The notes: generated by a model from the letters alone, not told the origin. 64,000 bases of DNA from Oscillospiraceae bacterium (GCA_017415165.1 JAFQIY010000022.1:1-64000), one strand, 5' to 3'. Counted from the stretch's first letter, positions 1 to 9,196 are shown. Program-made: numbers and translations.

Positions 1-84
1 AAGGTGGACGAAACTTTTAATGTCGCTTCGCGATGCTTAAAATCTATCAGATAAATTATAATTTACAACGAAAGGAAACAATTT

Positions 85-1122
85 ATGATATACAACGATT
101 TCGACAGTGTTCGCTTATCCGAGGACGGCAAATCCGTTGTGATAATCGACCAAACTCTACTCCCAAACCGCACCGAATTTCTCACGCTCAGCCGTGCTGA
201 GGACATTTTCGAGGCAATCAAAAAGCTTCGTGTCCGTGGTGCGCCTGCTATCGGCATTTGTGCAGGCTATGCTATGTACGTCCTTGCTCAGCAGATTGAC
301 TACGCTGATTTTATGGGCGAACTCCGCAAAATCGGCGATTATCTCAATTCGTCACGTCCCACGGCTGTAAATCTTTCGGCGGCGATAAAGCGTATGCTGA
401 AATGTGCCGAAAATAACACGGTGAACACCCTTGATGCGCTTCGTGACGAGGCGGTGAAAATCCACGAGGAAGATATTGCTATGTGCAAGGCGATTTCCGA
501 ATACGGTCTGACCCTTGTCAAGGACGGCGACGGAATTCTCACCCACTGCAATGCGGGTCCGCTTGCTACCTCACGCTACGGGACAGGCTTGGGCACGCTT
601 ATTCTCGGCAAGGAGAAGGGGTACAATTTCCACGCTTACGTTGACGAAACACGTCCCCTTTTGCAGGGCGCACGTCTTACCGCATATGAGCTTGACAAGG
701 CAGGAATTGACGTGACCCTTATCTGCGACAATATGGCTTCGGCGGCGATGAAAAACGGCTTTATTCAGGCGGTTTTCGTAGGCTGTGACAGAGTTGCCGC
801 AAACGGCGATACCGCAAACAAAATCGGTACAAGCGGTGCGGCTGTTCTTGCAAAACATTACGGAGTACCTTTCTACGTTTTCTGTCCGTCAAGCACGATT
901 GATTTTTCCTGTGCAAGCGGCAGGGATATCCCCATTGAGCTTCGTGACGGAGACGAAATCCGCACGATGTTCTACAGCGAGCCTGTTGCCCCTGAGGTCA
1001 AGTGCTGGAACCCGTCCTTTGACGTGACGGACAATGAGTTGATTACGGCGATTATTACCGAAAAGGGAATTTGCCGTGCACCGTATGACGTGAGCCTTAA
1101 AACTTTGTTTGGAGTAAGCTAA
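85..1122 (+). CDS. mtnA: S-methyl-5-thioribose-1-phosphate isomerase
   Basis: Aldose-ketose isomerase of the methionine salvage pathway (methylthioribose-1-phosphate to methylthioribulose-1-phosphate), cytoplasmic. The 345-residue product has the family landmarks in order: RGAPAIG near residue 51, the catalytic-cysteine segment [30 protein letters not shown], and the catalytic-aspartate segment [18 protein letters not shown], then the [13 protein letters not shown] strand. Length matches the family. The ATG is preceded by GAAAGGA at a normal spacing. The stop overlaps the next gene by one base (TAATG), so the two are translationally coupled. Other salvage genes (mtnK, mtnN) are not in the window; in such genomes MtnA may serve a DHAP-type shunt or salvage of 5'-deoxynucleosides (inference). 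Confidence 0.95.
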   Translation: MIYNDFDSVRLSEDGKSVVIIDQTLLPNRTEFLTLSRAEDIFEAIKKLRVRGAPAIGICAGYAMYVLAQQIDYADFMGELRKIGDYLNSSRPTAVNLSAAIKRMLKCAENNTVNTLDALRDEAVKIHEEDIAMCKAISEYGLTLVKDGDGILTHCNAGPLATSRYGTGLGTLILGKEKGYNFHAYVDETRPLLQGARLTAYELDKAGIDVTLICDNMASAAMKNGFIQAVFVGCDRVAANGDTANKIGTSGAAVLAKHYGVPFYVFCPSSTIDFSCASGRDIPIELRDGDEIRTMFYSEPVAPEVKCWNPSFDVTDNELITAIITEKGICRAPYDVSLKTLFGVS

Positions 1123-1763
1123 TGAACAATATAAAAGCAATAATTTTCGATATGGACGGCACGCTTCTTGACAGCCTTTCCGTGTGGGCGGACTCGGACA
1201 GGGAGTTTATCACGGGTCTGGGGCACGACTACGACAACCGCCATTCCCTTGCTATGAAAACTATGCACTTTGACTCAGCCTGTGAATATTTAGTGCAGGC
1301 GTTTGATTTAAAATTATCCGCGAAGGAAACAGGGGAACAAATATTACAGATAGTAGAGGATAAATATCTGCACGGAATTGATTTGAAAAGCGGTGTGCTT
1401 GAATTTGTGAAAGCGGAGCATAATAAGGGCGTGAGGATGTGCGTTGCAACGTCAAACAAGAAGAAGCTTGCAGAGGACGCGCTGAAATCCCACGGACTTA
1501 TGGAGTATATGGAGTTCGTGCTGACCTCGGACGAGGTAGGGTGCGGCAAGGAGTCCCCGCTGATATTTGAGAAGGCAGCGGAAATGCTGGGTGCAAAGCC
1601 TGCGGAAACCGCAGTTTTCGAGGACTCAATCCACGCAGTAAATTCAGCGAAAAAGGCTGGGTTTTATGTGGTGGGGGTGTATGACCCGCTCAGTGAAAAT
1701 GAGTTCAGGGAGATACAGAAGGTAGCGGATAAAACAATAAAAAGTTTCAGTGAACTAATTTGA
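1122..1763 (+). CDS. HAD-superfamily hydrolase, beta-phosphoglucomutase-like
   Basis: A 213-residue HAD subfamily IA phosphatase. Motif I is FDMDGTLLDS near the N-terminus, motif II is the CVATSNKK segment, a lysine lies in DEVGCGKESP, and motif IV is the FEDSIHAVNSAKKAG region. The helical cap between motifs I and II is typical of beta-phosphoglucomutase/phosphoglycolate-phosphatase-like enzymes. The substrate cannot be read from sequence. It starts within the stop codon of mtnA and is surely cotranscribed with it. A role as a sugar-phosphate phosphatase acting next to the MtnA step is plausible but is inference. Confidence 0.88.
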   Translation: MNNIKAIIFDMDGTLLDSLSVWADSDREFITGLGHDYDNRHSLAMKTMHFDSACEYLVQAFDLKLSAKETGEQILQIVEDKYLHGIDLKSGVLEFVKAEHNKGVRMCVATSNKKKLAEDALKSHGLMEYMEFVLTSDEVGCGKESPLIFEKAAEMLGAKPAETAVFEDSIHAVNSAKKAGFYVVGVYDPLSENEFREIQKVADKTIKSFSELI

Positions 1764-2255
1764 AATTGAAATTTAATATAGCATCTCGCCTTCCCCACAA
1801 ACGAAAAAATCGGCAAAGGATAAGGGTTGAAAGGGAAAAGGGGAGCGCGAGGGGGAAAACCGCTAAGGGAAAAGGAAATGCCGATTTTTTGTCGGATTTT
1901 ATTTGTTCCTTGTCCCTTATAGGTTTTCCCCCTCGTACCTCAACGCAGAAACTATAAATTTCAAAATAAATATAAAAAGGAAAATAAACTATATTTTTCT
2001 TATTATAAATTCTGCCAAAAGATAGTTTGCGTGGGATAACGAGGGGAAAACCTTCAGGAAAGAAGGAGGACTCAACAACCACTATGGACGCACGCCGTCC
2101 TCCCTCTCTCCTTGCGGTTTTTCCCCTATCCAAATGCTTGCATTTGGTTTGCTCCGACCTTTCCCTAAACCTCATACCTTTCTGCTAGCGCTATATTGCT
2201 TTATATAATTTTTATGTGGTTTTTGAATAATAATATTTTTCAGGGGTGAATTATT
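1764..2255. repeat. 492-base gene-free gap with interlocked inverted repeats
   Basis: No convincing gene. The region is strikingly purine-rich on one half and pyrimidine-rich on the other. Two inverted repeats interleave: a 12-bp pair at 1804-1815 / 1879-1890 and a 13-bp pair at 1849-1861 / 1922-1934 (gagggggaaaacc and its complement). A shorter ataaggg / cccttat pair lies at 1820-1826 / 1914-1920. The crossed arrangement would favour a pseudoknot or reflects a decayed nested-hairpin repeat. Related gaggggaaaacc-like and ggtttttcccc-like tracts occur again near 2040 and 2117. A 142-codon minus-strand frame crosses it but has no family signature and low-complexity composition. Confidence 0.5.
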
Positions 2256-2549
2256 TTGAACAATCCAACGTGTGAATGTAATGACAGAATTGCAACAGAA
2301 ATCAAATCTCTGTCTGAATTGAATGAAATTAAAGCTTTTTTCTCTGAACAATTATCAGAAGGAGTTTTCACAGAGTTAGTGCCACAAAAGCCATATTACA
2401 AATACAAATCTGAAAAGGAATGGTATGCAGACAAATGGTATAAATGTACAGCGTGTGGCTGTTTATGGGAATATGTTAAACCTGATTTTCCCGCAAGTGG
2501 ATTTGTAAGAAAATTTTCAGATGGCAATTATATAGAAAGAGGATACTGA
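2256..2549 (+). CDS. Hypothetical protein with a CxxC knuckle
   Basis: A 97-residue cytoplasmic protein of unknown function. The start is a TTG chosen because AGGGGTG sits seven bases upstream. A WYKCTACGCLWEY segment in the second half carries a CxxC pair, and another Cys pair (CEC) lies near the N-terminus, so a metal or structural knuckle is possible. The rest is charged with no membrane segment. It stands alone after a long structured gap and has no obvious partner; small proteins of this look are sometimes immunity proteins, but no toxin is adjacent. Confidence 0.7.
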   Translation: MNNPTCECNDRIATEIKSLSELNEIKAFFSEQLSEGVFTELVPQKPYYKYKSEKEWYADKWYKCTACGCLWEYVKPDFPASGFVRKFSDGNYIERGY

Positions 2550-2593
2550 ATGTATCTTGGCTAAAAAATATTCACCACGAAAGGACAATTACA

Positions 2594-3031
2594 ATGAAAA
2601 CATTTTTAAAAGTCCTCGTTGCCCTCGTTTTGACGTTTCTGTTTTTCCTTGCGGCAATACCTTTCTTTTTCGGTACTGTCCTTGTATCTGACCAGTTTGA
2701 ATCCGAACTACGAGCGATTGTCCCTGACAGTATGGATTTGGCTCTGATGTATATAACGCAGGTTCTTCCGCCTGCAATAATCCTGTGTATAATCGACCTT
2801 GCTACACATAATTATCTGAAAAATTACTTTGAAAAATCGTTGTTGGTGTACATAATCCAAAGCGGAAGTGCCGTGACATTATTATTTTTCATCAGTATGT
2901 TCAGTAAATCAAATCTTGGCGATGAACAATACGCATACGTCTGTGTATGCTTAACGATAATTCTGTTCGGCGGAGTTTTGTTATCCGCAATTATCCGTAC
3001 AGTAAAACAAAGGAGAACAAAAAGCGAATGA
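2594..3031 (+). CDS. Small integral membrane protein, four predicted helices
   Basis: 145 residues, with hydrophobic stretches at roughly 5-30, 52-72, 84-102 and 112-136 and a basic C-terminal tail (KQRRTKSE). No catalytic motif is visible and the function is unknown. It has a GAAAGGA ribosome site. Its TGA overlaps the ATG of mnmA by four bases (ATGA), so the two are cotranscribed and translationally coupled. Confidence 0.75.
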   Translation: MKTFLKVLVALVLTFLFFLAAIPFFFGTVLVSDQFESELRAIVPDSMDLALMYITQVLPPAIILCIIDLATHNYLKNYFEKSLLVYIIQSGSAVTLLFFISMFSKSNLGDEQYAYVCVCLTIILFGGVLLSAIIRTVKQRRTKSE

Positions 3032-4053
3032 AAAAAATCCTAATAGGAATGAGCGGCGGCGTGGACAGCTCTGCGGCGGCGGTGCTTCTTTTACAGCAGG
3101 GCTACGATGTAAGCGGCTGTACCCTTAAACTTTTCGAGGGCACGGACGCATCCGTAAATGACGCAAAGGAAGTCTGCCACAAACTCGGCATTGAACACCA
3201 CGTTATTGACATTGCACCCGACTTCAAGCGTGAGGTTATGGACAAGTTTGCCGACAGTTACATCAGCGGCGAAACCCCCAACCCCTGCGTGTTCTGCAAC
3301 CGCACAATCAAGTTCGGAAAAATGCTTGACTACGCTCTCGAAAACGGCTTTGACGGAATTGCCACGGGGCACTACGCACGGATTACCGAACGTGACGGCA
3401 GACACCTGCTCGCCTGTGCGGAGGATTTACGGAAAGACCAGACCTATTTCCTCTACACGCTGAGTCAGCACCAGCTTTCCCACAGCATTTTCCCCTTGTG
3501 GAATATGGAAAAGCCGCAGATTCGTGCCATTGCCGAGGAGCACGGCTTAATTACCGCCCGCAAGCGTGACAGTCAGGATATATGTTTTATCCCTGACGGC
3601 GATTATGTCAGCTTTATCCTTTCCCATACGGGCAAAACCTTCCCCGAGGGCAATTTCATCGGCACGGACGGAGCAATTCTCGGCACTCACAGCGGCATTA
3701 TCCGTTACACAATCGGTCAGCGGCGTGGTCTTGGGGTAACCTTCGGCAAACCCGTTTATGTCTGTGCAAAAAATGCGGCGGAAAACACCGTTACTCTTTC
3801 CGATACCGAATATACGGCAACGGAAATTTATCTCTTCGACGTGAATTATATTTCCGTGGAAAAGCTTGATAAACCTATGCAGGTCACCGCAAAAGTGCGT
3901 TACTCCGCAAAGCCACAGGCGGCGACAATTTACCCCGAGGAAAACGGCTTGACGAAAATCGAATTTGCCGAGCCTGTACGAAACCCCACATCGGGGCAGG
4001 CGTGCGTATTCTACGACGGAGATATCGTAGTCGGCGGAGGAAAGATTTTGTAG
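3028..4053 (+). CDS. mnmA: tRNA-specific 2-thiouridylase MnmA
   Basis: Thiolates uridine-34 of Lys, Glu and Gln tRNAs, using ATP and a persulfide donor. The 341-residue protein has the PP-loop SGGVDSS at residues 9-15, the catalytic cysteine C90 in the CNRTIKF segment and the second cysteine C186 in DSQDICF, followed by the C-terminal beta-barrel. An in-frame upstream extension to 2947 exists, but AGGAG just before 3028 and the ATGA overlap with the preceding gene fix the start here. The cysteine desulfurase partner is not in the window. Confidence 0.96.
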   Translation: MKKILIGMSGGVDSSAAAVLLLQQGYDVSGCTLKLFEGTDASVNDAKEVCHKLGIEHHVIDIAPDFKREVMDKFADSYISGETPNPCVFCNRTIKFGKMLDYALENGFDGIATGHYARITERDGRHLLACAEDLRKDQTYFLYTLSQHQLSHSIFPLWNMEKPQIRAIAEEHGLITARKRDSQDICFIPDGDYVSFILSHTGKTFPEGNFIGTDGAILGTHSGIIRYTIGQRRGLGVTFGKPVYVCAKNAAENTVTLSDTEYTATEIYLFDVNYISVEKLDKPMQVTAKVRYSAKPQAATIYPEENGLTKIEFAEPVRNPTSGQACVFYDGDIVVGGGKIL

Positions 4054-4097
4054 GTCAAATAATATAATTTATATATAACTTGAAAGGAAGATTTACT

Positions 4098-4592
4098 ATG
4101 AAAGAAATCACACTTAACGAACTCAGCTTCAACCCTTGGGACAAAATCAGCAAGGAATGGTTCCTGCTGACAAGCGGCGACGAAAACGGTTTTAACACTA
4201 TGACAGCTTCGTGGGGCTTCACAGGCTTTATGTGGAGAAAGCCCCTTTTCACAGCTGTTGTACGTCCTACTCGCTACACCTATGAATTTATGGAGAAGAA
4301 CGACCTTTTCACTGTCAGCTTCTTTGACGAAAAGTTCCGCCCTGCACTGAATTTCTGCGGCTCATATTCGGGACGTGACGTTGACAAGGCACAGAAAACA
4401 GGTCTTGACCCTCTTTTCATCGACGGTACAACCGCTTTCGAGCAGGCTGAAATGGTACTTGTCTGCAAGAAGATTTACGCTCAGGATATGGACTTGAATT
4501 GCCTTGCTGACGAGGTTAAGCCAATCAACGGCAACGACCCTATCCACAAGCAGTACATTGGTGAAATTCTGAAGGTGTATGTGAAGGACTAA
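4098..4592 (+). CDS. Flavin reductase-like (flavoredoxin) protein
   Basis: 164 residues resembling the FMN-binding split-barrel of flavin reductase/flavoredoxin proteins: an N-terminal FNPWDKISKEWFLLTSG stretch, NTMTASWGFTGFMW (the typical TASW flavin-binding segment), RPTRYTYEF and FTVSFF. The start is the ATG after GAAAGGAAG; an upstream TTG at 4080 would place the ribosome site inside the gene. Its stop overlaps mntP by one base. Such proteins often shuttle electrons or reduce flavins in anaerobes; the exact role is open. Confidence 0.85.
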   Translation: MKEITLNELSFNPWDKISKEWFLLTSGDENGFNTMTASWGFTGFMWRKPLFTAVVRPTRYTYEFMEKNDLFTVSFFDEKFRPALNFCGSYSGRDVDKAQKTGLDPLFIDGTTAFEQAEMVLVCKKIYAQDMDLNCLADEVKPINGNDPIHKQYIGEILKVYVKD

Positions 4593-5167
4593 TGGGATTT
4601 TTAGAAATATTTTTAATAGGAATAGGACTCTCCGCAGACGCATTTTCCGTTGCCGTCTGCAAGGGTCTGAATATGCGAAAGCTTAATCTTAAACACGGCT
4701 ACATAATTGCACTTTTCTTCGGCGGCTTTCAGGCGATAATGCCCCTTATCGGATATCTTCTCGGCACGAATTTTGCTTCTTACATTGAACAGTTTGACCA
4801 CTGGATTGCTTTTGTGCTTCTGGGCTTTATCGGCGGCAAAATGGCAATTGAGGCTATCCGTGACAAGGACGAGGACGAAACAGAAAAGACAGACGTGCTG
4901 AAAATCGGCGAGCTTACCGTTATGGCGGTTGCCACGAGCATTGACGCACTTGCTGTCGGTATCACCTTTGCGTTTTTAAAGGTAAACATTCTTCTTTCGG
5001 TGCTTCTTATCGGTGTAACAACCTTTGCGCTGTCCCTTGCAGGCGTGCTTATCGGAAACAAATTCGGTGCAAAATACAAGAGCAAGGCTGAACTTGCAGG
5101 GGGAATAATTCTTGTTCTGATTGGTGTGAAGATTTTGCTGGAGCATTTAGGCATTATCACATTTTAA
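4592..5167 (+). CDS. mntP: Manganese efflux pump MntP
   Basis: 191-residue membrane protein with six predicted helices and the two MntP half-repeats: GLSADAFSVAVCKGL at the N-terminus and TSIDALAVGITFAF in the second half, each with the intramembrane Asp of the family. It exports Mn(II). Length is normal. The ATG overlaps the previous stop (TAATG). No yybP-ykoY type riboswitch can be placed upstream because the gene is fused into an operon. Confidence 0.93.
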   Translation: MGFLEIFLIGIGLSADAFSVAVCKGLNMRKLNLKHGYIIALFFGGFQAIMPLIGYLLGTNFASYIEQFDHWIAFVLLGFIGGKMAIEAIRDKDEDETEKTDVLKIGELTVMAVATSIDALAVGITFAFLKVNILLSVLLIGVTTFALSLAGVLIGNKFGAKYKSKAELAGGIILVLIGVKILLEHLGIITF

Positions 5168-5180
5168 AGGACTGGTAAAA

Positions 5181-6068
5181 TTGAATAAACTTAGTACAAA
5201 CTCACCATTTATCAAGTATTTGATTGCTCTGCTGCTTTTCGGCTCAAACGGAATTGTGGCAAGCTTCATCACACTCACAAGCTACGAAATTGTACTTCTA
5301 CGCACATTTATCGGCAGTATTTTTCTCTTGGCAATATTTTTCATCACAGGAAACAAACTTACCTTTTTCAAGCATAAAAAGCAGTTTGCTTTCCTTGCGG
5401 TTTCGGGTGTTGCAATGGGTACAAGCTGGATGTTTCTCTATGAAGCGTATCATCAAATCGGCGTAAGCATTGCTTCCCTGCTTTACTACTGCGGACCTGT
5501 TATCGTTATGGCACTTTCTCCATTGATTTTCAAGGAAAAGCTTACCGCTGTAAAAATCATCGGCTTCATTGCCGTGCTGGGAGGAATTTTCCTTGTCAAC
5601 GGCAATTCCTTCGGAAGCGGCGGAAACGGCTTCGGAATTTTCTGCGGACTTATGTCGGCGGTGATGTATTCATTTATGGTAATTTTCAACAAGAAAGCAA
5701 AGGACATCACAGGGCTTGAAAACTCCGCATTGCAGCTTTTCATCAGCTTCCTTACCGTTGCGGTTTTCGTTGGAATAAAGCAGGGCTTTGCAATAGCCGT
5801 ACCCTCAAACGAATGGATACCCATTCTCATTCTCGGACTTGTCAACACGGGTACAGGCTGTTACTTCTACTTTTCGTCAATCGGAAAGCTTAACGTGCAG
5901 ACAGTAGCTGTATGCGGCTATCTTGAACCACTTTCCGCAGTTGTTTTCTCGGTAATTTTCCTGCGTGAAGCAATGCTTCCTATGCAGATTGCAGGGGCAA
6001 TACTGATTATAGGCGGCGCGATTTTTGCCGAACTTATGGGGAAAAGGCAGGTTGACACAATAACATAG
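5181..6068 (+). CDS. EamA/DMT-family transporter
   Basis: 295 residues, about ten hydrophobic helices arranged as two EamA repeats; the second begins near the NGFGIFCGLMSAVMYSFMVIF stretch. Ends with a basic tail. The start is TTG with AAAGGA at proper spacing (TTTTAAAGGACTGG before it). Drug/metabolite exporters of this group move amino acids or small metabolites; the substrate is not predictable. It continues the mnmA-mntP transcription unit. Confidence 0.88.
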   Translation: MNKLSTNSPFIKYLIALLLFGSNGIVASFITLTSYEIVLLRTFIGSIFLLAIFFITGNKLTFFKHKKQFAFLAVSGVAMGTSWMFLYEAYHQIGVSIASLLYYCGPVIVMALSPLIFKEKLTAVKIIGFIAVLGGIFLVNGNSFGSGGNGFGIFCGLMSAVMYSFMVIFNKKAKDITGLENSALQLFISFLTVAVFVGIKQGFAIAVPSNEWIPILILGLVNTGTGCYFYFSSIGKLNVQTVAVCGYLEPLSAVVFSVIFLREAMLPMQIAGAILIIGGAIFAELMGKRQVDTIT

Positions 6069-6079
6069 GAGGACGTAAA

Positions 6080-6388
6080 ATGAAAATCAAAAAAGCCATA
6101 ATAATCATACCACTAATTGCATTGCTGCTTATCGTCATAACGCTGTTTCTGCTATCTCATCAGACCTACTACAAGTACAACGACTGGTGGGTTATCGGCA
6201 AATCTATGGCAGAAATTGAGGAGCGTTACGGCGAGTTTGACATTGAGCTTGGAAGCAGAAAAGGCTACTTCATTTACACTGATAACAGTTGGGTAATGCC
6301 CGACCATCTTGACCATTATTACTACATAAAATTTGACGAAAATGGCATTGCAACGGAAGTATCAGACGGCGTTCAGCCGGGTGGATAA
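6080..6388 (+). CDS. Membrane-anchored hypothetical protein
   Basis: 102 residues: a single N-terminal hydrophobic anchor (about residues 6-27) followed by a small extracellular-type domain rich in aromatic residues (YYKYNDWWVIGKS, LDHYYYIKFDENG). The MAEIEERYGEFD segment recalls small BamE/SmpA-like folds, but this is weak. AGGAGG ribosome site. Function unknown. Confidence 0.7.
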   Translation: MKIKKAIIIIPLIALLLIVITLFLLSHQTYYKYNDWWVIGKSMAEIEERYGEFDIELGSRKGYFIYTDNSWVMPDHLDHYYYIKFDENGIATEVSDGVQPGG

Positions 6389-6409
6389 TAAAATCAAGGG
6401 AGCCAAAAT

Positions 6410-6892
6410 ATGACTGATGTAATCTTTATAATTATTGGTGCACTTATTATTATCGGGGCACTCCACAGCATATACACTTTGATACGCGGCAGGTTTATAA
6501 AATACAAACCTCTTGACCCCGAAATATGGGAAAGGACAACCGCCCGTATTACAGGTAAAACAAGCTACAGCAAAAGAGTTGTACCCGCCTACAAGGCAGG
6601 AAAAACCGCCGAAGATATGATTGTTCATGTAAGCGTTGCTGAGTTTGAGGTTAACGGTAAAACCTATTCGGCAGAGGTTGACGAAGTTGACAGAAGCACT
6701 ATTGAGCTTTATTACAAGAAGAAAAATCCTCAGAATACCACTACCGAGGAGAAGCACAAGCAGGCATATCTTACCCAAAAACACAGAAGCACCGCCCCCG
6801 GTGCCGTTGTCGGAACAGTTATCGCAATTATCGCACTGCTTGCAATAGGCTGGGTGCTTATTTCCAGCGGAATATCCGAACTTATGAAATGA
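6410..6892 (+). CDS. DUF3592-like membrane protein
   Basis: 160 residues with an N-terminal helix (about 3-25), a soluble beta-rich middle (EFEVNGKTYSAEVDE), a charged stretch with ELYYKKKNPQN, and a C-terminal helix (about 132-155). Two membrane segments framing a small beta domain with a 'y.Y.pk.P' type motif resembles DUF3592; that assignment is tentative. Last gene before prmC in the operon. Confidence 0.65.
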   Translation: MTDVIFIIIGALIIIGALHSIYTLIRGRFIKYKPLDPEIWERTTARITGKTSYSKRVVPAYKAGKTAEDMIVHVSVAEFEVNGKTYSAEVDEVDRSTIELYYKKKNPQNTTTEEKHKQAYLTQKHRSTAPGAVVGTVIAIIALLAIGWVLISSGISELMK

Positions 6893-6908
6893 AAAGGAAA
6901 CCAAAACT

Positions 6909-7787
6909 ATGACTTTAAAAGAATTACACGAAATGACCGATAATATGCTTGCTGTGGCAGGTGTGGAGGACCATCGCTTCGACACGGACTGTCTTTTTCA
7001 GGACATACTCCGTGCTGACAAGCTTACGCTTATGCTTCACGGGGAAGATGAAGTCCCCGAAGCTGACACTGACAAGCTTATGGCGGCGGCGGAAAAACGC
7101 TGTATCGGAATTCCGCTTCAATACATTCTCGGCACCTGGGAATTTTTCGGCAGGACTTTCCACGTCGGCGAGGGCGTGCTGATACCACGTCCCGACACGG
7201 AGGTGCTTGTGGAGGAAGTTGTGAAGCACTTTATGAACAGCGGCAACTCTTCTCCCGAAATCTGCGATTTGTGCAGCGGCACGGGCTGTATTGCCATAAC
7301 GCTGAAAAAGGAAATTCCTCAGGCGACGGTGCACGCTGTTGAGCTTTCCTCGGACGCTATGCCGTACCTTGTGAAAAATATCCGTCTCAACGAAGCGGAC
7401 GTGAAAATCATAAAGGGCGACATCACCGACGGACGTTTGCTGGACAACTTCCGCGACCCTGAGGACGAGATGGAGTACCGCAAGATTGATTGTATCGTGT
7501 CAAATCCACCGTACCTTACCGACAAGGAAATGACAGAGCTTTCCAAGGAAGTAAAGCGTGAGCCTGAGCTTGCTCTGAGGGGCGGTGCGGACGGACTTAA
7601 ATTCTACCGCATTATTGCTTGCCTGTGGAAAGAAATTCTCCGTGAAGGCGGTCTGCTTGCCTTTGAAATCGGCTGGGAGCAGGGCGAAGCGGTCAAGGAA
7701 ATTCTTGAACGCAGCGGATTTGGCGATGTCCGTATTACCAAGGACTACGCAGGAAATGACAGGGTTGTAACAGGAATAAGGCTGTAA
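6909..7787 (+). CDS. prmC: Peptide chain release factor N5-glutamine methyltransferase
   Basis: 292 residues. Methylates the GGQ glutamine of release factors RF1 and RF2 using SAM. An N-terminal helical domain is followed by a Rossmann methyltransferase core with the SAM loop DLCSGTGCIAITL and the catalytic NPPYLT motif (SNPPYLTDKEM). The PRPDTE segment before the core is also typical. Length is normal. The usual partner prfA is not adjacent. The stop is followed at once by hairpin repeat copy A. Confidence 0.95.
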   Translation: MTLKELHEMTDNMLAVAGVEDHRFDTDCLFQDILRADKLTLMLHGEDEVPEADTDKLMAAAEKRCIGIPLQYILGTWEFFGRTFHVGEGVLIPRPDTEVLVEEVVKHFMNSGNSSPEICDLCSGTGCIAITLKKEIPQATVHAVELSSDAMPYLVKNIRLNEADVKIIKGDITDGRLLDNFRDPEDEMEYRKIDCIVSNPPYLTDKEMTELSKEVKREPELALRGGADGLKFYRIIACLWKEILREGGLLAFEIGWEQGEAVKEILERSGFGDVRITKDYAGNDRVVTGIRL

Positions 7788-7907
7788 AATTGTAATTTAT
7801 AAGTGTGGAGTTTGGAGAGTGGAGTGAGGAGTTAAAGAGAACCATAGTTTACACAACAACTCCACACTCCACTCTCAACACTCCTAACTCTATAAATTAT
7901 AATTTAT
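7788..7907. repeat. Dispersed hairpin element, copy A
   Basis: About 120 bp flanked on both sides by the 12-bp palindrome aaattataattt (7787-7798 with one mismatch; 7894-7905 exact). Inside are two ~33-nt imperfect inverted arms rich in GGAGTG / CACTCC around a conserved ~24-nt loop. It is the reverse complement of the copies at 11662 and 30766. It lies just after the prmC stop and may act as a transcription end or a mobile, MITE-like element. Confidence 0.85.
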
Positions 7908-7933
7908 CCGATTTAACAACAAGGAGTAATACT

Positions 7934-8416
7934 ATGTTCAGAGATATGCGACGCTTTAAACAGGCTCTGCCAAAGGAGCAATGTGAGGAAATCCTCCGCA
8001 GGTGCACTTCGGGCACGCTTGCTCTTTCGGGTGATGACGGCTACCCCTATGCTGTACCGCTGAGTTATTTTTACGGTGACGGAAAGATTTATTTCCACTG
8101 CGCAAAAGAGGGACACAAGATTGACGCTGTGAAAAATTGCCCCAAGGCTTCATTCTGCGTAATCGAAAGCGACGGGGTAATCCCCGAAAAGTTCACCACC
8201 GCCTACAGAAGCGTGATTGCTTTCGGGCAGGTGCGTATTATTGACAACCCTGAGGAAATGCGCAGGGCGATTACAATGCTGTCGGACAAGTATTCACCCA
8301 ATATGGACAGCGAGCGTGACAAGGAAATCGACGAGTTTTTCAGCCGTCTTTGTATGCTGGAGCTTACGGTTGAGCATATGACTGGCAAGCAGGGGCTTGA
8401 AATGATGAGGCAATAA
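7934..8416 (+). CDS. Pyridoxamine 5'-phosphate oxidase-family protein (NimA-like)
   Basis: 160 residues with the FMN split-barrel signature of the PPOX/nitroimidazole-resistance group: GTLALSGDDGYPYAVPLSYFY, KIYFHCAKEGHKIDAV, SFCVIES, then SVIAFGQVRII. Such proteins bind FMN or heme and reduce small substrates. An upstream in-frame extension into the repeat exists but AAGGAG lies directly before 7934. A copy of its last ~32 codons reappears in the chimeric ORF at 9934-10092, evidence of local duplication. Confidence 0.87.
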   Translation: MFRDMRRFKQALPKEQCEEILRRCTSGTLALSGDDGYPYAVPLSYFYGDGKIYFHCAKEGHKIDAVKNCPKASFCVIESDGVIPEKFTTAYRSVIAFGQVRIIDNPEEMRRAITMLSDKYSPNMDSERDKEIDEFFSRLCMLELTVEHMTGKQGLEMMRQ

Positions 8417-8417
8417 T

Positions 8418-9176
8418 ATGGAAATGACATTTTCTTCTCCGCAGATGTTCGGCTTTGTTGTAAGGGCAATTCTGACCATTGCCTTTCCGTTTATATGTAT
8501 TTTTATTACACATAAGAAATTTGACGGCAGGATTTTTCCTTTTGTAATCGGACTCGTTGCGGTAAATCTGCTTGTTCTTCCCCGTGCACTGTTGAGAGGT
8601 ATATTTGTGCCTGACAGCGGAGATTTTACGGTAAGGCTCGTCATTTCGTCACTTATAGGCGCATTCTGCGAGGAAACCGCACGATTTTTGATGTTCAGAT
8701 ATATGCTGAAGAATTACGATACCCTTACCGATGCGGTCTGCTACGGAATAGGTCACCACGGAATGGAGGTTATTCCAAGCGTAAGCTTTTGCTTTGATGC
8801 AATTGCAACGGGTTCAAAGCTGAACAGCGTGGGACTTGAAGCAATGATTGCAGGCTTGTCTGCGGAGAAAGCCGATGCACTTGTAAAACAGATTGAAATT
8901 TACACGTCAATAGGATTTTTGGAACACGCAGATGTTGTGCTTAGCTGGATAGCTTCGCTTGCGATGCAGATTGCCTGGTCGGTGCTTGTTTTCACGGCTG
9001 CATACAGGCAGGATTACCGCAAGTTCTACTTTGCTGCACTTCTGCTTCACGTTGTGGCAAACGTGCTTATTTACGGAGCAATTATGAACGTAATCGGTGC
9101 GACGGCTATGTGCTATTTTGCGTATCGTGTCGCAAAAAGCAGTGAACTGCCCGTTACTCATTCGGAATATTATTGA
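8418..9176 (+). CDS. YhfC-family intramembrane protease-like protein
   Basis: 252 residues, about seven to eight helices. The CEETARFLMFRYM segment (EExxR-type) and the later YGIGHHGMEVI segment match the glutamate and histidine active-site pattern of the YhfC / CPBP-related intramembrane proteases. It starts two bases after the PPOX stop. In the tandem duplication that produced the flanking region it is present only in the first unit, so it was either inserted there or lost from the second. Confidence 0.82.
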   Translation: MEMTFSSPQMFGFVVRAILTIAFPFICIFITHKKFDGRIFPFVIGLVAVNLLVLPRALLRGIFVPDSGDFTVRLVISSLIGAFCEETARFLMFRYMLKNYDTLTDAVCYGIGHHGMEVIPSVSFCFDAIATGSKLNSVGLEAMIAGLSAEKADALVKQIEIYTSIGFLEHADVVLSWIASLAMQIAWSVLVFTAAYRQDYRKFYFAALLLHVVANVLIYGAIMNVIGATAMCYFAYRVAKSSELPVTHSEYY

Positions 9177-9196
9177 CAAACGAAAGGACAAACATT

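Noticed and set aside
1747-2175. 142-codon minus-strand frame in the gap after the HAD gene
   Set aside because: Low-complexity, Phe/Arg-rich translation of purine-rich repeats, overlaps the end of a real gene and shows no family motif.
2947-3027. Longer mnmA with 27 extra N-terminal residues
   Set aside because: The extension overlaps the upstream membrane-protein gene; the AGGAG site and the ATGA overlap define the start at 3028.
7805-7933. Extended N-terminus of the PPOX-family gene
   Set aside because: The extra codons are translation of the hairpin repeat; AAGGAG lies right before 7934.
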